Origin: an uncultured Eubacteriales bacterium
Lineage (GTDB): Bacteria; Bacillota; Clostridia; Oscillospirales; Oscillospiraceae
Length of the DNA: 64,000 nucleotides
Direction: 5' to 3'
NCBI GenBank assembly: GCA_900545515.1
Contig: UQZA01000002.1
Span: 1 to 64,000 of the forward strand
A program made the translations under genes and the position numbers. A model generated the notes under the pieces. The model saw only the letters and a program-made list of their open reading frames with translations. It did not search any database and had not been told where the DNA came from. Of this stretch, positions 1 through 7,729 are shown one piece after another (the first letter of the stretch is position 1; each line of letters opens with the position of its first letter).

Positions 1-23
1 CGGGCGGTCAAGCCGTGTGCCGC

Positions 24-1657
24 GACACAACTTATCCCCGCGAGGGGACGGAAACAGAAAGGTTTTTAGATTTTTTTCAAAAATGGCAATGAGACACAAC
101 TTATCCCCGCGAGGGGACGGAAACTGTTTCATTGACTCGTTGATTGCTGCCATAATGCCAGGACACAACTTATCCCCGCGAGGGGACGGAAACTTACTTC
201 TGCTTTGCTCTTCTGTCTTTGCTGTCGAACCTGACACAACTTATCCCCGCGAGGGGACGGAAACGTTTTGATCTGCTCTTCTTTCGCCATTTATATCCGA
301 CACAACTTATCCCCGCGAGGGGACGGAAACGGCTGCGGCGCATCGGGCGGTCAAGCCGTGTGCCGGACACAACTTATCCCCGCGAGGGGACGGAAACTCC
401 GACGCCGCCACAATCACGTCAAAGTGGTCGGACACAACTTATCCCCGCGAGGGGACGGAAACGCTGCGGCGCATCGGGCGGTCAAGCCGTGTGCCGCGAC
501 ACAACTTATCCCCGCGAGGGGACGGAAACCTAATTTAGGCCCCGGGGCCTTGCTTTAGCAGGCCGACACAACTTATCCCCGCGAGGGGACGGAAACGTGT
601 ATTCCTCTGTGAGGGCGGTAATGCGCTCGGTGACACAACTTATCCCCGCGAGGGGACGGAAACTGATCCCCAAAAAGGACGGCGGCGGTAAGCTGGCGAC
701 ACAACTTATCCCCGCGAGGGGACGGAAACCGGGGCATTGGGTGTGTGTTTCCTGGTGCTGTATAGACACAACTTATCCCCGCGAGGGGACGGAAACCCAC
801 GGATTTGCCACCCACCGCAATCTCGATAACGGGACACAACTTATCCCCGCGAGGGGACGGAAACGATTGCCTGCAGCGTTCGAGCCAAATTTCCGCAAGA
901 CACAACTTATCCCCGCGAGGGGACGGAAACCTGGGCCGGAGCGAGGGGCACTACTACGACTGCTCGACACAACTTATCCCCGCGAGGGGACGGAAACTCC
1001 ATACCGCGCACGATAATCCTCAACGTCAGCCGACACAACTTATCCCCGCGAGGGGACGGAAACAATCATTTTTATTCTCCTTCCCGATTTGAGAAAGACA
1101 CAACTTATCCCCGCGAGGGGACGGAAACCGGATTGTTCAGACCGGAGATTTGAACGGCTTCGACACAACTTATCCCCGCGAGGGGACGGAAACAGTAAGG
1201 GCAGGCTGGCTCGGAGGATAGGCCGCGACACAACTTATCCCCGCGAGGGGACGGAAACTCAGTGCAGGGATTGATAGTAGCAGTCATGATCTGACACAAC
1301 TTATCCCCGCGAGGGGACGGAAACATGAGCTCCAGCGGACTTACATCCAGGACGGTGGGACACAACTTATCCCCGCGAGGGGACGGAAACTCTTTGTAAT
1401 CTTCGTGTGCTGCTGAGCCTTCAGTGACACAACTTATCCCCGCGAGGGGACGGAAACAATGGCCTCGCCGGGAATCGTAGTTGCCTATTCAGACACAACT
1501 TATCCCCGCGAGGGGACGGAAACTCTGTCTGGAAGATAAAAGGGGAAGCGATGTAGGAGACACAACTTATCCCCGCGAGGGGACGGAAACCTTCTGTCAG
1601 CATATCAGTTATCCACTTTTCCAGAGATACAACTTATCCCCATAAGGGGCCGGGTGG
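24..1657 (+). CRISPR. CRISPR array, 24 intact repeats plus one decayed terminal repeat
   Basis: A 32-nt repeat beginning GACACAACTT, with core CCCC-GCGA-GGGG and ending GGACGGAAAC, recurs identically 24 times from 24-55 to 1559-1590. Spacers are 33-39 nt, mostly 34-35. A 25th copy at 1626-1657 is degenerate but keeps a CCCC-ATAA-GGGG stem. The array runs off the left edge, because bases 1-23 are the tail of another spacer. Transcription is probably left to right: the repeat ends in GAAAC, as in many type I and III 5' crRNA handles, and decayed repeats normally mark the leader-distal end. Leader and cas genes would then lie left of base 1. The subtype is not assignable from the repeat alone. 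Confidence 0.98.
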
Positions 1658-1810
1658 GCGATTGTGGACATCGGCCTCTACTACGCTGCAACCACAAAAA
1701 CATGATGTTTTGCATTGCGGTAAGATTGCCCTTTGAGAGAACACAATCAGGGACGCGCTCAAGGCCGCAGGAGATGCCTTCTCATTTCAGAAATCTTGTA
1801 ATGCCCACTA

Positions 1811-1838
1811 CGGGCGGACACATGGGTCCGCCCCTACG
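1811..1838 (-). repeat. palindromic intergenic repeat, copy 1 (inverted)
   Basis: A 28-nt unit whose reverse complement is identical to 1968-1995. Each copy folds on itself through GGGCGGAC/GTCCGCCC arms. Together the copies form a head-to-head pair like a REP/BIME doublet, in the 550-nt gene-free stretch after the CRISPR array. I recall similar GC-rich palindromes scattered in gut Clostridia, but this was not checked. Confidence 0.75.
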
Positions 1839-1967
1839 ATGATACCGCAACACTGTACATGAACAGATTTTTCGGTGTTCTCGTTAAATTTTTCCTATTT
1901 TCTCCCAAAAAATGGCATTTAAAGGACAAACTGCGTCAGACCATTTCCTCCCATGCTTGACATTTGC

Positions 1968-1995
1968 CGTAGGGGCGGACCCATGTGTCCGCCCG
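1968..1995 (+). repeat. palindromic intergenic repeat, copy 2
   Basis: Exact inverted partner of 1811-1838 (28 of 28 nt), with the same internal GGGCGGAC/GTCCGCCC hairpin. No open frame across it looks coding; frames here only translate the palindrome. Confidence 0.75.
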
Positions 1996-2075
1996 GCAGA
2001 AACACCATGCGGTTCCCTCCATGTTCGGCAAATTCGCAATATCCATCACAATTGACAGTTTGCTTCTTTCGGGGC

Positions 2076-2109
2076 GCCTTTCTACCCGTGTGTAGAGGGG
2101 CGCTTTTTT
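2076..2109 (+). terminator. rho-independent terminator with no upstream gene
   Basis: GCGCC and TCTAC pair with GTAGA and GGCGC around a short loop, followed by six T. No plus-strand gene lies between the CRISPR array and this site, so the transcript it ends may be that of the array or an unrecognised RNA. Confidence 0.75.
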
Positions 2110-2142
2110 GCGAAAAGGACCGGCCAATGGGAAAATTTTCGA

Positions 2143-2172
2143 TTGACAGGCTTTGGAACACGCCGGTATAAT
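2143..2172 (+). promoter_or_regulatory. sigma-A promoter of the acetyltransferase operon
   Basis: Consensus TTGACA at 2143-2148 and TATAAT at 2167-2172, spaced 18 nt, 38 nt before the start codon at 2210. Confidence 0.9.
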
Positions 2173-2209
2173 AGCCCCATTCCATTCGTTTCTATTAGGA
2201 GGCGATCCT

Positions 2210-2755
2210 ATGTCCATCCGGCTTGCCACGGCGGCAGACTTGCCAGAAATGCAGGAAATTTACCGTCCCTTTGTGGAGCGCACCGCCGTCAGCTTCGAAT
2301 ATCAGGTCCCCACACCGGAAGAATTCTTCCTTCGTTTCACCCAACACATTGCCCAATTCCCCTGGCTGGTCTGGGAGGAGCAGGGCCGTGTTCTGGGCTA
2401 TGCCTACGCCGGCGCGCCATGGGAGCGGGCCGCCTACCGCTGGTGTGCGGAAAGCTCTGTCTATCTGGCCCCGGAGGCCAGGGGAAGGGGCGTGGGGAAG
2501 GCCCTGTACCAGGCTCTGGAGGACATCCTCCGCCGTCAAGGGTACCGGACGCTGTATGCCCTGGTCACCACCGACAATGAGGCTTCCATTGGATTTCACG
2601 AAGCCATTGGCTTTGTACGCCGGGCCTTCTTTCCCAACTGTGGATATAAGCTGGGGACCTGGCACGGGGTCGTCTGGTTGGAAAAACAGCTTGCGCCCCC
2701 GGACGCGCCCACATCGTTTCCGGAACCATGGTGCAGAGAGGAGCATTCCATATGA
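2210..2755 (+). CDS. GNAT N-acetyltransferase, phosphinothricin-acetyltransferase-like
   Basis: This 181-residue protein is a single GNAT domain. The opening MSIRLATAADLPEMQEIY and the following T-A-V-S-F-E-Y segment are typical of the Pat/Bar/MnaT group, which acetylates phosphinothricin, methionine sulfoximine or related amino groups with acetyl-CoA. The acetyl-CoA loop is visible as ARGRGVGKALY near residue 98. The ATG at 2210 is chosen because TAGGAGG lies 8 nt upstream; an in-frame ATG at 2153 overlaps the promoter. Its stop overlaps the next start by 4 nt, so it heads a three-gene operon. The natural substrate cannot be told; a detoxification role is family-level inference. Confidence 0.88.
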   Translation: MSIRLATAADLPEMQEIYRPFVERTAVSFEYQVPTPEEFFLRFTQHIAQFPWLVWEEQGRVLGYAYAGAPWERAAYRWCAESSVYLAPEARGRGVGKALYQALEDILRRQGYRTLYALVTTDNEASIGFHEAIGFVRRAFFPNCGYKLGTWHGVVWLEKQLAPPDAPTSFPEPWCREEHSI

Positions 2756-3303
2756 ACATTTGCGTATACGGCGCCGCCAGTCAGCAAATCCATACAGACT
2801 TTCTCCAGGGAGCCCATCAGCTGGGCCACTGCCTGGCGAAAGCCGGCTTCGGCCTGGTCTTTGGCGGTGGAAATACCGGCGTGATGGGGGCCTGCGCCCG
2901 GGGCGCTGCCCAGGCCGGGGGACAAATTTTAGGGGTTGCACCCAGCTTCTTCAACCAAGAGGGCGTGCTGTATTCCAGCTGCACCACGCTCCACCTCACC
3001 GACACCATGCGCCAGCGCAAGGAGATGATGGAGCATCTCTCCCATGGCTTTGTCATGGCGCCTGGTGGCATCGGCACCCTGGAGGAGTTTTTTGAAATTC
3101 TCACCCTGAAGCAGCTGGGCCTTCATAAAAAGCCCATTGCCGTTCTCAACATCCGGGGATATTTTGACGCTCTGGAGGAGCTTCTGGAAGGGGCCGTGGA
3201 AGAGGGTTTTTTAGAAAAAGAAGTCCTTTCCATGTACCGTATGTTCCGGGAACCGGAGGAACTCGTTCGGTTTTTGACCGGCGAGCTGGAGGTTACCCCA
3301 TGA
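2752..3303 (+). CDS. LOG-family protein (TIGR00730), cytokinin-riboside-monophosphate phosphoribohydrolase-like
   Basis: A 183-residue Rossmann-fold protein. The two LOG signatures are present: MRQRKEMM near residue 84, and PGGIGTLEEFFE just after it, which in studied members bind the nucleotide and cut the N-glycosidic bond of cytokinin monophosphates or AMP. N-terminal VFGGGNTGVMG is the nucleotide-binding turn. It starts inside the stop of the acetyltransferase gene (ATGA overlap) with GAGAGGAG upstream and overlaps the DUF523 gene at its end, so all three are translationally coupled. In bacteria outside plants the substrate is usually unproven. Confidence 0.9.
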   Translation: MNICVYGAASQQIHTDFLQGAHQLGHCLAKAGFGLVFGGGNTGVMGACARGAAQAGGQILGVAPSFFNQEGVLYSSCTTLHLTDTMRQRKEMMEHLSHGFVMAPGGIGTLEEFFEILTLKQLGLHKKPIAVLNIRGYFDALEELLEGAVEEGFLEKEVLSMYRMFREPEELVRFLTGELEVTP

Positions 3304-3761
3304 AAATTTTAGTCAGCGCATGTCTGCTGGGCTCGCCGTGTAAATATAGCGGTGGGGACAATCTGTGTTTACCTCTTTTAGAATTGGCCCGGAATCACAC
3401 CCTGATTCCTCTCTGTCCTGAGCAGTTGGGGGGGCTACCTACGCCGCGTCCCCCGGCTGAGCGCAGAAATGGCCGCATCGTGACCCAATCCGGCGGGGAT
3501 GTCACACATGCTTATGAAAAGGGCGCTGGGGAAATTGCCCGCTTGGCCCGGCTTCTGGATGTGAAGGCTGCCATTTTAAAATCCCGCAGCCCTGCCTGCG
3601 GATGCGGCGCCATCTACGACGGCAGCTTTTCTCACACCTTAATTCCCGGAAACGGCCTTGCGGCAGAAGCTCTGCTGGCCCTGGGCATCCCGGTTTACAC
3701 GGAGGAAAATTTCCCGGAGTTCCTGGATGAGAAGGGAGAAACCCTCCATGATAGCCGGTAA
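3300..3761 (+). CDS. DUF523 family protein
   Basis: A 153-residue cysteine-containing protein of the DUF523 family. It opens with KILVSACLLGSPCKYSGGDN and carries CPEQLGGLPTPRPPAE near residue 40 and KSRSPACGCG near residue 93. These conserved cysteine motifs define the family and suggest metal or Fe-S binding, but no function is established. It starts in the 4-nt ATGA overlap with the LOG gene. About 280 nt without a recognisable gene follow, up to rpmH. Confidence 0.88.
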   Translation: MKILVSACLLGSPCKYSGGDNLCLPLLELARNHTLIPLCPEQLGGLPTPRPPAERRNGRIVTQSGGDVTHAYEKGAGEIARLARLLDVKAAILKSRSPACGCGAIYDGSFSHTLIPGNGLAAEALLALGIPVYTEENFPEFLDEKGETLHDSR

Positions 3762-3914
3762 CATTTCTCCCATCGCCGAAAAATTGCCGCCCGGCCACGG
3801 GTATGGGGGTTGCACCATGGAAACTGGCCTCCACAAGATATAGCGTCCTGCCACTCTTCTTCCCACAATTGTTTCGTTTGCAAATAAAAAAGAAACAAAA
3901 ATCAGAAAAAAGTG

Positions 3915-3943
3915 TTGACCGGTAGGCAGAAATCGGCTATAAT
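3915..3943 (+). promoter_or_regulatory. rpmH promoter
   Basis: TTGACC at 3915-3920 and TATAAT at 3938-3943 with 17-nt spacing, about 100 nt before rpmH. A strong promoter fits a ribosomal protein operon. Confidence 0.88.
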
Positions 3944-4041
3944 GTGTTGTGCATGGCCTGAAATATTGGCTTGTTTTCTTTTGACTCGCTACGGCCGGAA
4001 ACGGCTGTTGAGCATCAATCTTGACAGGAGGTGTTATCCCA

Positions 4042-4176
4042 ATGCTGCGTACCTATCAACCCAAGAAGCGTCACAGAGCCAAAGTGCATGGCTTCCGCCA
4101 GAGAATGTCCACCACCAATGGCCGGAAGGTCCTCTCTCGCCGTCGTGCCAAAGGCCGCAAGGTCCTGTCCGCCTGA
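4042..4176 (+). CDS. rpmH: 50S ribosomal protein L34
   Basis: The 44-residue product starts MLRTYQPKKRHRAKVHGF and ends in an Arg/Lys-rich tail, matching L34 in length and sequence. It packs against 23S rRNA in the large subunit. AGGAGGTG lies 8 nt before the ATG. It heads the conserved rpmH-rnpA-yidD-yidC-jag cluster. The 194 nt to rnpA contain a CCCGG/CCGGG hairpin followed by five T (about 4298-4330) that could attenuate transcription into rnpA. Confidence 0.97.
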   Translation: MLRTYQPKKRHRAKVHGFRQRMSTTNGRKVLSRRRAKGRKVLSA

Positions 4177-4370
4177 TCCTGTGCGCCCGAGAATGCGGAA
4201 TAACGCCGTCCAAGATGCTGATACGGGGTGAATGGAAGGATCTTCTATTCGCCCCTTGTTTCATCCAGCTCTGGATGCCTCATCTGCTCCGAAACCCGGT
4301 CTTTCTCTTGGTAAAGCCCGGGATTTTTCGGCAGGAACCCCCCTGCCTGCCACTTTGGAAGGACACCAAC

Positions 4371-4718
4371 ATGGAATTCTCGAAACCCTTGAAGCTCAAT
4401 CACATCTTTCGCCGTCTGTACCGCAATGGGAATCAGGCAGCAAACCGGTACCTGGTTCTCTACTCCAGGCCCAACCACCTGAAGGAAAACCGGGTGGGCA
4501 TTACCGTCGGGAAAAAGCTGGGGAAAGCTGTGACACGAAACCGGGTGCGCCGCCGTCTGCGGGAAATTTACCGGCTTCATGAGGCGCAGTTTCAACCGGG
4601 ATATGACCTTGTGGTGGTGGCCAGGAGTCAGGCAGTGTATGCATCCTTCTCCCAGCTCACCAAGGCTTACCTCGCCCTGGCGGACAAGCTGGATCTCCTG
4701 ACTGAGGCAACATCATGA
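4371..4718 (+). CDS. rnpA: ribonuclease P protein component
   Basis: A 115-residue basic protein that joins RNase P RNA to process tRNA 5' ends. The family signature is clear: the RNR motif reads AVTRNRVRRRLREIYR near residue 63, preceded by GITVGKKLGKAV. The ATG at 4371 follows GGAAGGACACCAAC and gives the usual N-terminus (LKLNHIFRRLYRNG). The open frame extends far upstream through rpmH in another frame, so the longer version is rejected. Its stop overlaps the yidD start by 4 nt. Confidence 0.95.
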   Translation: MEFSKPLKLNHIFRRLYRNGNQAANRYLVLYSRPNHLKENRVGITVGKKLGKAVTRNRVRRRLREIYRLHEAQFQPGYDLVVVARSQAVYASFSQLTKAYLALADKLDLLTEATS

Positions 4719-4927
4719 AGCAGCTTCTTCTGGCGCTGATTCGCATGTATCAAAAACATGTTTCCCCTGCATTTCCCCCCCGCTGCCGGTTCATCCCCAC
4801 TTGCTCCCAGTACGCGGCAGAGGCCATTTCCAAGTATGGCGCTCTGCGGGGCGGACTGTTGGCCCTGTGGCGTTTGCTCCGGTGCAACCCCTTTAACAAG
4901 GGGGATATCTACGACCCCGTTCCCTAA
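4715..4927 (+). CDS. yidD: membrane protein insertion efficiency factor YidD
   Basis: A 70-residue protein with the YidD signature: RCRFIPTCSQYAAEAISKYG in the middle and LLRCNPFNKGDIYDPVP at the C-terminus. YidD is a small, membrane-associated protein thought to assist YidC-dependent insertion. It starts in a 4-nt overlap with rnpA and lies 15 nt before yidC, the normal order. Confidence 0.95.
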   Translation: MKQLLLALIRMYQKHVSPAFPPRCRFIPTCSQYAAEAISKYGALRGGLLALWRLLRCNPFNKGDIYDPVP

Positions 4928-4942
4928 ATTTGGAGGAATGAC

Positions 4943-6166
4943 ATGATTCTAGCGTTCAGTATTGCTGATCTCATCCGGGTGCCCTTTGGTTACCTGATGG
5001 ACTTTCTCTATCAGTTCACATCCAATTATGGTATGGCCCTCATCCTGTTTGCTCTGCTTGTGAAGCTGATTTTGCTGCCTGCCAGCGCCAAGAGCAAAAA
5101 GAGCATGATGAAAATGAGCCGCTTTGCCCCCCTGACCCAGGCCATTCAAAAGAAATACGAAAATGATCCCCAAAAGGCTCAGGCAGAAATCCAACAGCTT
5201 TATAAGGATGAAGGCGTCAGCATGATGGGCGGCTGCCTCTGGAGTCTGCTGCCGCTGCTGTTGCTCTTCCCGCTTTATACTGTCATCCGGCAGCCTCTGG
5301 TGTATATGCTCCACTTGAGCGCTGACCAGGCTGCAAAAATTGTCGAGATCATCAAAGAAGCCCTTCCCTCTGCGTTTCTCTCCAACAGCTACTATGACCA
5401 ACTGTCCGCTGCGCCCCATCTCACCGAGTTTGCGGCACAAATCCAGGAAGCCATTCCCGAGCTGGCCAACACCACTCTGCCCAGTCTGAATTTTCAGTTT
5501 TTAGGTGTCAACCTGGGCCAAATTCCCAGCTGGCAGTTCTGGAAGTGGGAGGCTACCAACTGGGCTTCCATTGGTCTGTTCCTCCTGCCGGTGTTGTCTG
5601 CTGGGTCTAACATTCTGTCTATGTGGATCAGTCAGAAGATGAACGCCTCTGTCACCACAGATCAGAACGGAAACCGGGACGAAAGCGCTGCAAAGGCAAA
5701 CAATGCCACAAATAAATCCATGATGATCGTAATGCCCCTGATGTCTCTCTTCATCGGCTATTCTTACCCGGCTGCCCTGTCCCTGTACTGGCTGGTTCAG
5801 GGTCTCTTTGGCATCGCCCAGGACGCCATTCTAACCGCCCGGTACCGGAAGATCTATGACGCAGAGGACGAGGTCAAGCGGAGACTGGCCGCGCAAAAGG
5901 CTGCCGAGGAAGCGGAACGGGAGCGCCTTCGCGCTCTGCGCCGTGCCGAAAATCCCGACGGCATCATGGAAAACACCAGTAAGAAGAAGCTGCAAAAGCA
6001 GCAGCAATTTCAAAAGGAACAGCAGCAAGCTGCCATGAAACGGGCAAACGCAGAGGAAACAGGGGAAGACCTGCCCCTGTCCGGCGACCCGGACCGTCCC
6101 TACGCAAAAGGCCGCGCCTATCGAGCCGACCATTATCGCAGTGTGTCGCACGACACTGAGGAGTAA
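4943..6166 (+). CDS. yidC: YidC/Oxa1/SpoIIIJ family membrane insertase
   Basis: This 407-residue inner-membrane protein inserts and folds membrane proteins beside SecYEG. Hydrophobic segments lie near residues 25-45, 90-115, 210-230, 255-280 and 285-300. The cytoplasmic loop with KYENDPQKAQAEIQQLYK after TM1 and the C-terminal SMMIVMPLMSLFIGYSYPAALSLYW region are family hallmarks. There is no lipobox cysteine at the start, unlike SpoIIIJ. After the core comes a ~110-residue charged, Gln/Lys-rich tail from about residue 300, as in other clostridial YidC proteins that bind ribosomes. AGGAGG precedes the ATG, and jag follows 4 nt later. Confidence 0.95.
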   Translation: MILAFSIADLIRVPFGYLMDFLYQFTSNYGMALILFALLVKLILLPASAKSKKSMMKMSRFAPLTQAIQKKYENDPQKAQAEIQQLYKDEGVSMMGGCLWSLLPLLLLFPLYTVIRQPLVYMLHLSADQAAKIVEIIKEALPSAFLSNSYYDQLSAAPHLTEFAAQIQEAIPELANTTLPSLNFQFLGVNLGQIPSWQFWKWEATNWASIGLFLLPVLSAGSNILSMWISQKMNASVTTDQNGNRDESAAKANNATNKSMMIVMPLMSLFIGYSYPAALSLYWLVQGLFGIAQDAILTARYRKIYDAEDEVKRRLAAQKAAEEAERERLRALRRAENPDGIMENTSKKKLQKQQQFQKEQQQAAMKRANAEETGEDLPLSGDPDRPYAKGRAYRADHYRSVSHDTEE

Positions 6167-6170
6167 TCTT

Positions 6171-7064
6171 ATGGAAAAAAAATTCATTGCTACAGGTAAG
6201 GACTTTGACTCCGCAGTCCAGGCTGCCTTAAAGGAACTGGGCTTGGAAATCGAACAGGTCTCCGTTCAGCTGCTGGAACGGGCAAAAAATGGTGTGTTTG
6301 GCTTTGGCGCCCGTCCTTGTAAGGTGGAGGTCACCTATGAAATGCCGGACTCTGCTCCTACAACGGCTTTATCTGCCGCTTCCCGCAGCAAGCCCAAGAA
6401 ACCGGCTCCTCCGGAACCCGTCCAGGAAGGATCAAAACCCGCTGCACCCAAGCTCCCCACACCGAAGTCTGCTCCGGAAAAGCCAGCGGAGCCCAAGGCG
6501 GAAGCGCCGGCTCCCCGCGCTCCCCGTCCGGAACGGGCGCCCCGGCAGCCAAAGGCAGAAAAAAAACAGGAACCTAAGCCTGAAAAGGTATTTACTCCCG
6601 CCGCCCCTGGCAGCATAGAGGAGAAAATTGAATCCTTCTTGAAGGGTCTTTTGGAGCGTATGGGTTCCACCGCTGTCCCCCATGCCTGGAAAAATGAGGA
6701 AAGCGAAATTTACCAGGTGGAACTCATTGGGAAGGACCTGGGTATGCTCATTGGCCGCCGGGGTGAAACCCTGGACGCCATTCAACATCTGACCAACTAT
6801 GCCGTCAACCGCAATTGCGAGGGGCGGGTGCGCATCAGCGTGGACGCAGAGGACTACCGGGTGAAGCGGGAGGAATCTCTCCGCCGCTATGCCCGGAAGA
6901 AGGCGCAACAGGTTCTGAAGCAGCGCCGCCGGACGACGCTGGAACCTATGAACGCATACGAGCGCCATGTAATCCACGCTGCCTTACAGGAAATGGACAA
7001 CATTACCACCTACTCCACCGGCACAGAACCCAACCGCCGGGTAATCATTGAGTACGTACGGTAA
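6171..7064 (+). CDS. jag: Jag/KhpB RNA-binding protein (Jag-N, KH, R3H domains)
   Basis: A 297-residue protein. Residues 1-55 are a Jag-N domain (MEKKFIATGKDFDSAVQ). Residues 60-145 are a low-complexity Pro/Ala/Lys linker, probably disordered. Residues 150-225 are a KH domain with the GRRG loop at 196-199. Residues 230-297 are an R3H domain with R-x3-H near 264-268. KhpB proteins bind RNA with KhpA and influence cell elongation and sporulation. It is the last gene of the rpmH operon; GAGGAG overlaps the yidC stop. The mnmE-mnmG pair that often follows jag is not here; mnmG lies 12 kb away and mnmE is absent from the window. Confidence 0.93.
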   Translation: MEKKFIATGKDFDSAVQAALKELGLEIEQVSVQLLERAKNGVFGFGARPCKVEVTYEMPDSAPTTALSAASRSKPKKPAPPEPVQEGSKPAAPKLPTPKSAPEKPAEPKAEAPAPRAPRPERAPRQPKAEKKQEPKPEKVFTPAAPGSIEEKIESFLKGLLERMGSTAVPHAWKNEESEIYQVELIGKDLGMLIGRRGETLDAIQHLTNYAVNRNCEGRVRISVDAEDYRVKREESLRRYARKKAQQVLKQRRRTTLEPMNAYERHVIHAALQEMDNITTYSTGTEPNRRVIIEYVR

Positions 7065-7081
7065 AAAAAGCTATGGCACCC

Positions 7082-7131
7082 AAAAACCGGGGTTACCTCA
7101 AAGTTTGTTTTGAGATAACCCCGGTTTTCTT
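7082..7131. terminator. bidirectional terminator between jag and the acetyltransferase gene
   Basis: The arms AAAACCGGGGTTA-CTCAAA and TTTGAG-TAACCCCGGTTTT pair almost perfectly, with A- and T-runs on both sides, so the hairpin can end transcription of jag (plus) and of the gyrA operon (minus). Confidence 0.92.
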
Positions 7132-7729
7132 ATTCCATTTTATCCCTCTCTGAGATTTCCCGCAGAACCCGGCAGGGATTTCCCACGGCGAGCACTCCGG
7201 CAGGGATGTCTCTCGTCACCACGCTGCCCGCGCCAATGACGGTATCGGATCCAATGGTTACACCGGGGAGAATGACGGCGTTTCCACCGATCCAGACCCG
7301 GTCTCCTACCGAAATAGGCTTGCAGGCCTCTTTGGTATAGGGACGTCCCTCTGATGTAAACCGCAGGATCCGTTCCCGGGCCAGCAGGGGATGGATGGGG
7401 GTGAGGAAGGATACATTGGGACCCACAAACACATCGTCCCCCAATCGGATTTCGGCACAGTCCAGAAATGTAGCATTGAAATTCACATAACACCGGCTTC
7501 CCAAGTAGGTGTTGCAGCCATAGTCGAACTGTACGCTGGGGTACAACTCTGTCCACTCACCCATCGAGCCCAAAAGCGCCTTCAAAATCTCCTGCCGTTT
7601 TAATTTCTCCTCTTCTGTGGTCCGGTTAAAGGCTGCTGCCATATTCCGCGCCACATCTCGCTGGCGGCTTAGCTCCGGGTCACTTGGGTCGTACAGTAGC
7701 CCGGATAACATTTTTTCCCGTTCTGTCAT
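7130..7729 (-). CDS. maltose/galactoside O-acetyltransferase-like, left-handed beta-helix
   Basis: A 199-residue homologue of Maa/LacA sugar O-acetyltransferases. The N-terminal MTEREKMLSGLLYDPSDPEL is the Mac domain. From about residue 70 hexapeptide repeats follow (FDYGCNTYLGSRCYVNFN, then IGGNAVILPGVTIGSDTVIGAGSVV), and the catalytic histidine is likely H in LTPIHPL. It transfers acetyl from acetyl-CoA to a sugar hydroxyl. Its start overlaps the gyrA stop by 4 nt, so it is cotranscribed with gyrase, an odd partner for a sugar enzyme. Confidence 0.9.
   Translation of the reverse strand: MTEREKMLSGLLYDPSDPELSRQRDVARNMAAAFNRTTEEEKLKRQEILKALLGSMGEWTELYPSVQFDYGCNTYLGSRCYVNFNATFLDCAEIRLGDDVFVGPNVSFLTPIHPLLARERILRFTSEGRPYTKEACKPISVGDRVWIGGNAVILPGVTIGSDTVIGAGSVVTRDIPAGVLAVGNPCRVLREISERDKME

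Noticed and set aside
17..1603. Open frames of 60-139 residues on both strands across the CRISPR array
   Set aside because: They only translate the repeat (NLSPRGDGN, TQLIPARGRK, FRPLAGISC) with spacers between; not genes.
3912..4370. Long N-terminal extension of rnpA through rpmH
   Set aside because: It reads rpmH DNA in the wrong frame; the conserved RnpA start and ribosome site are at 4371.
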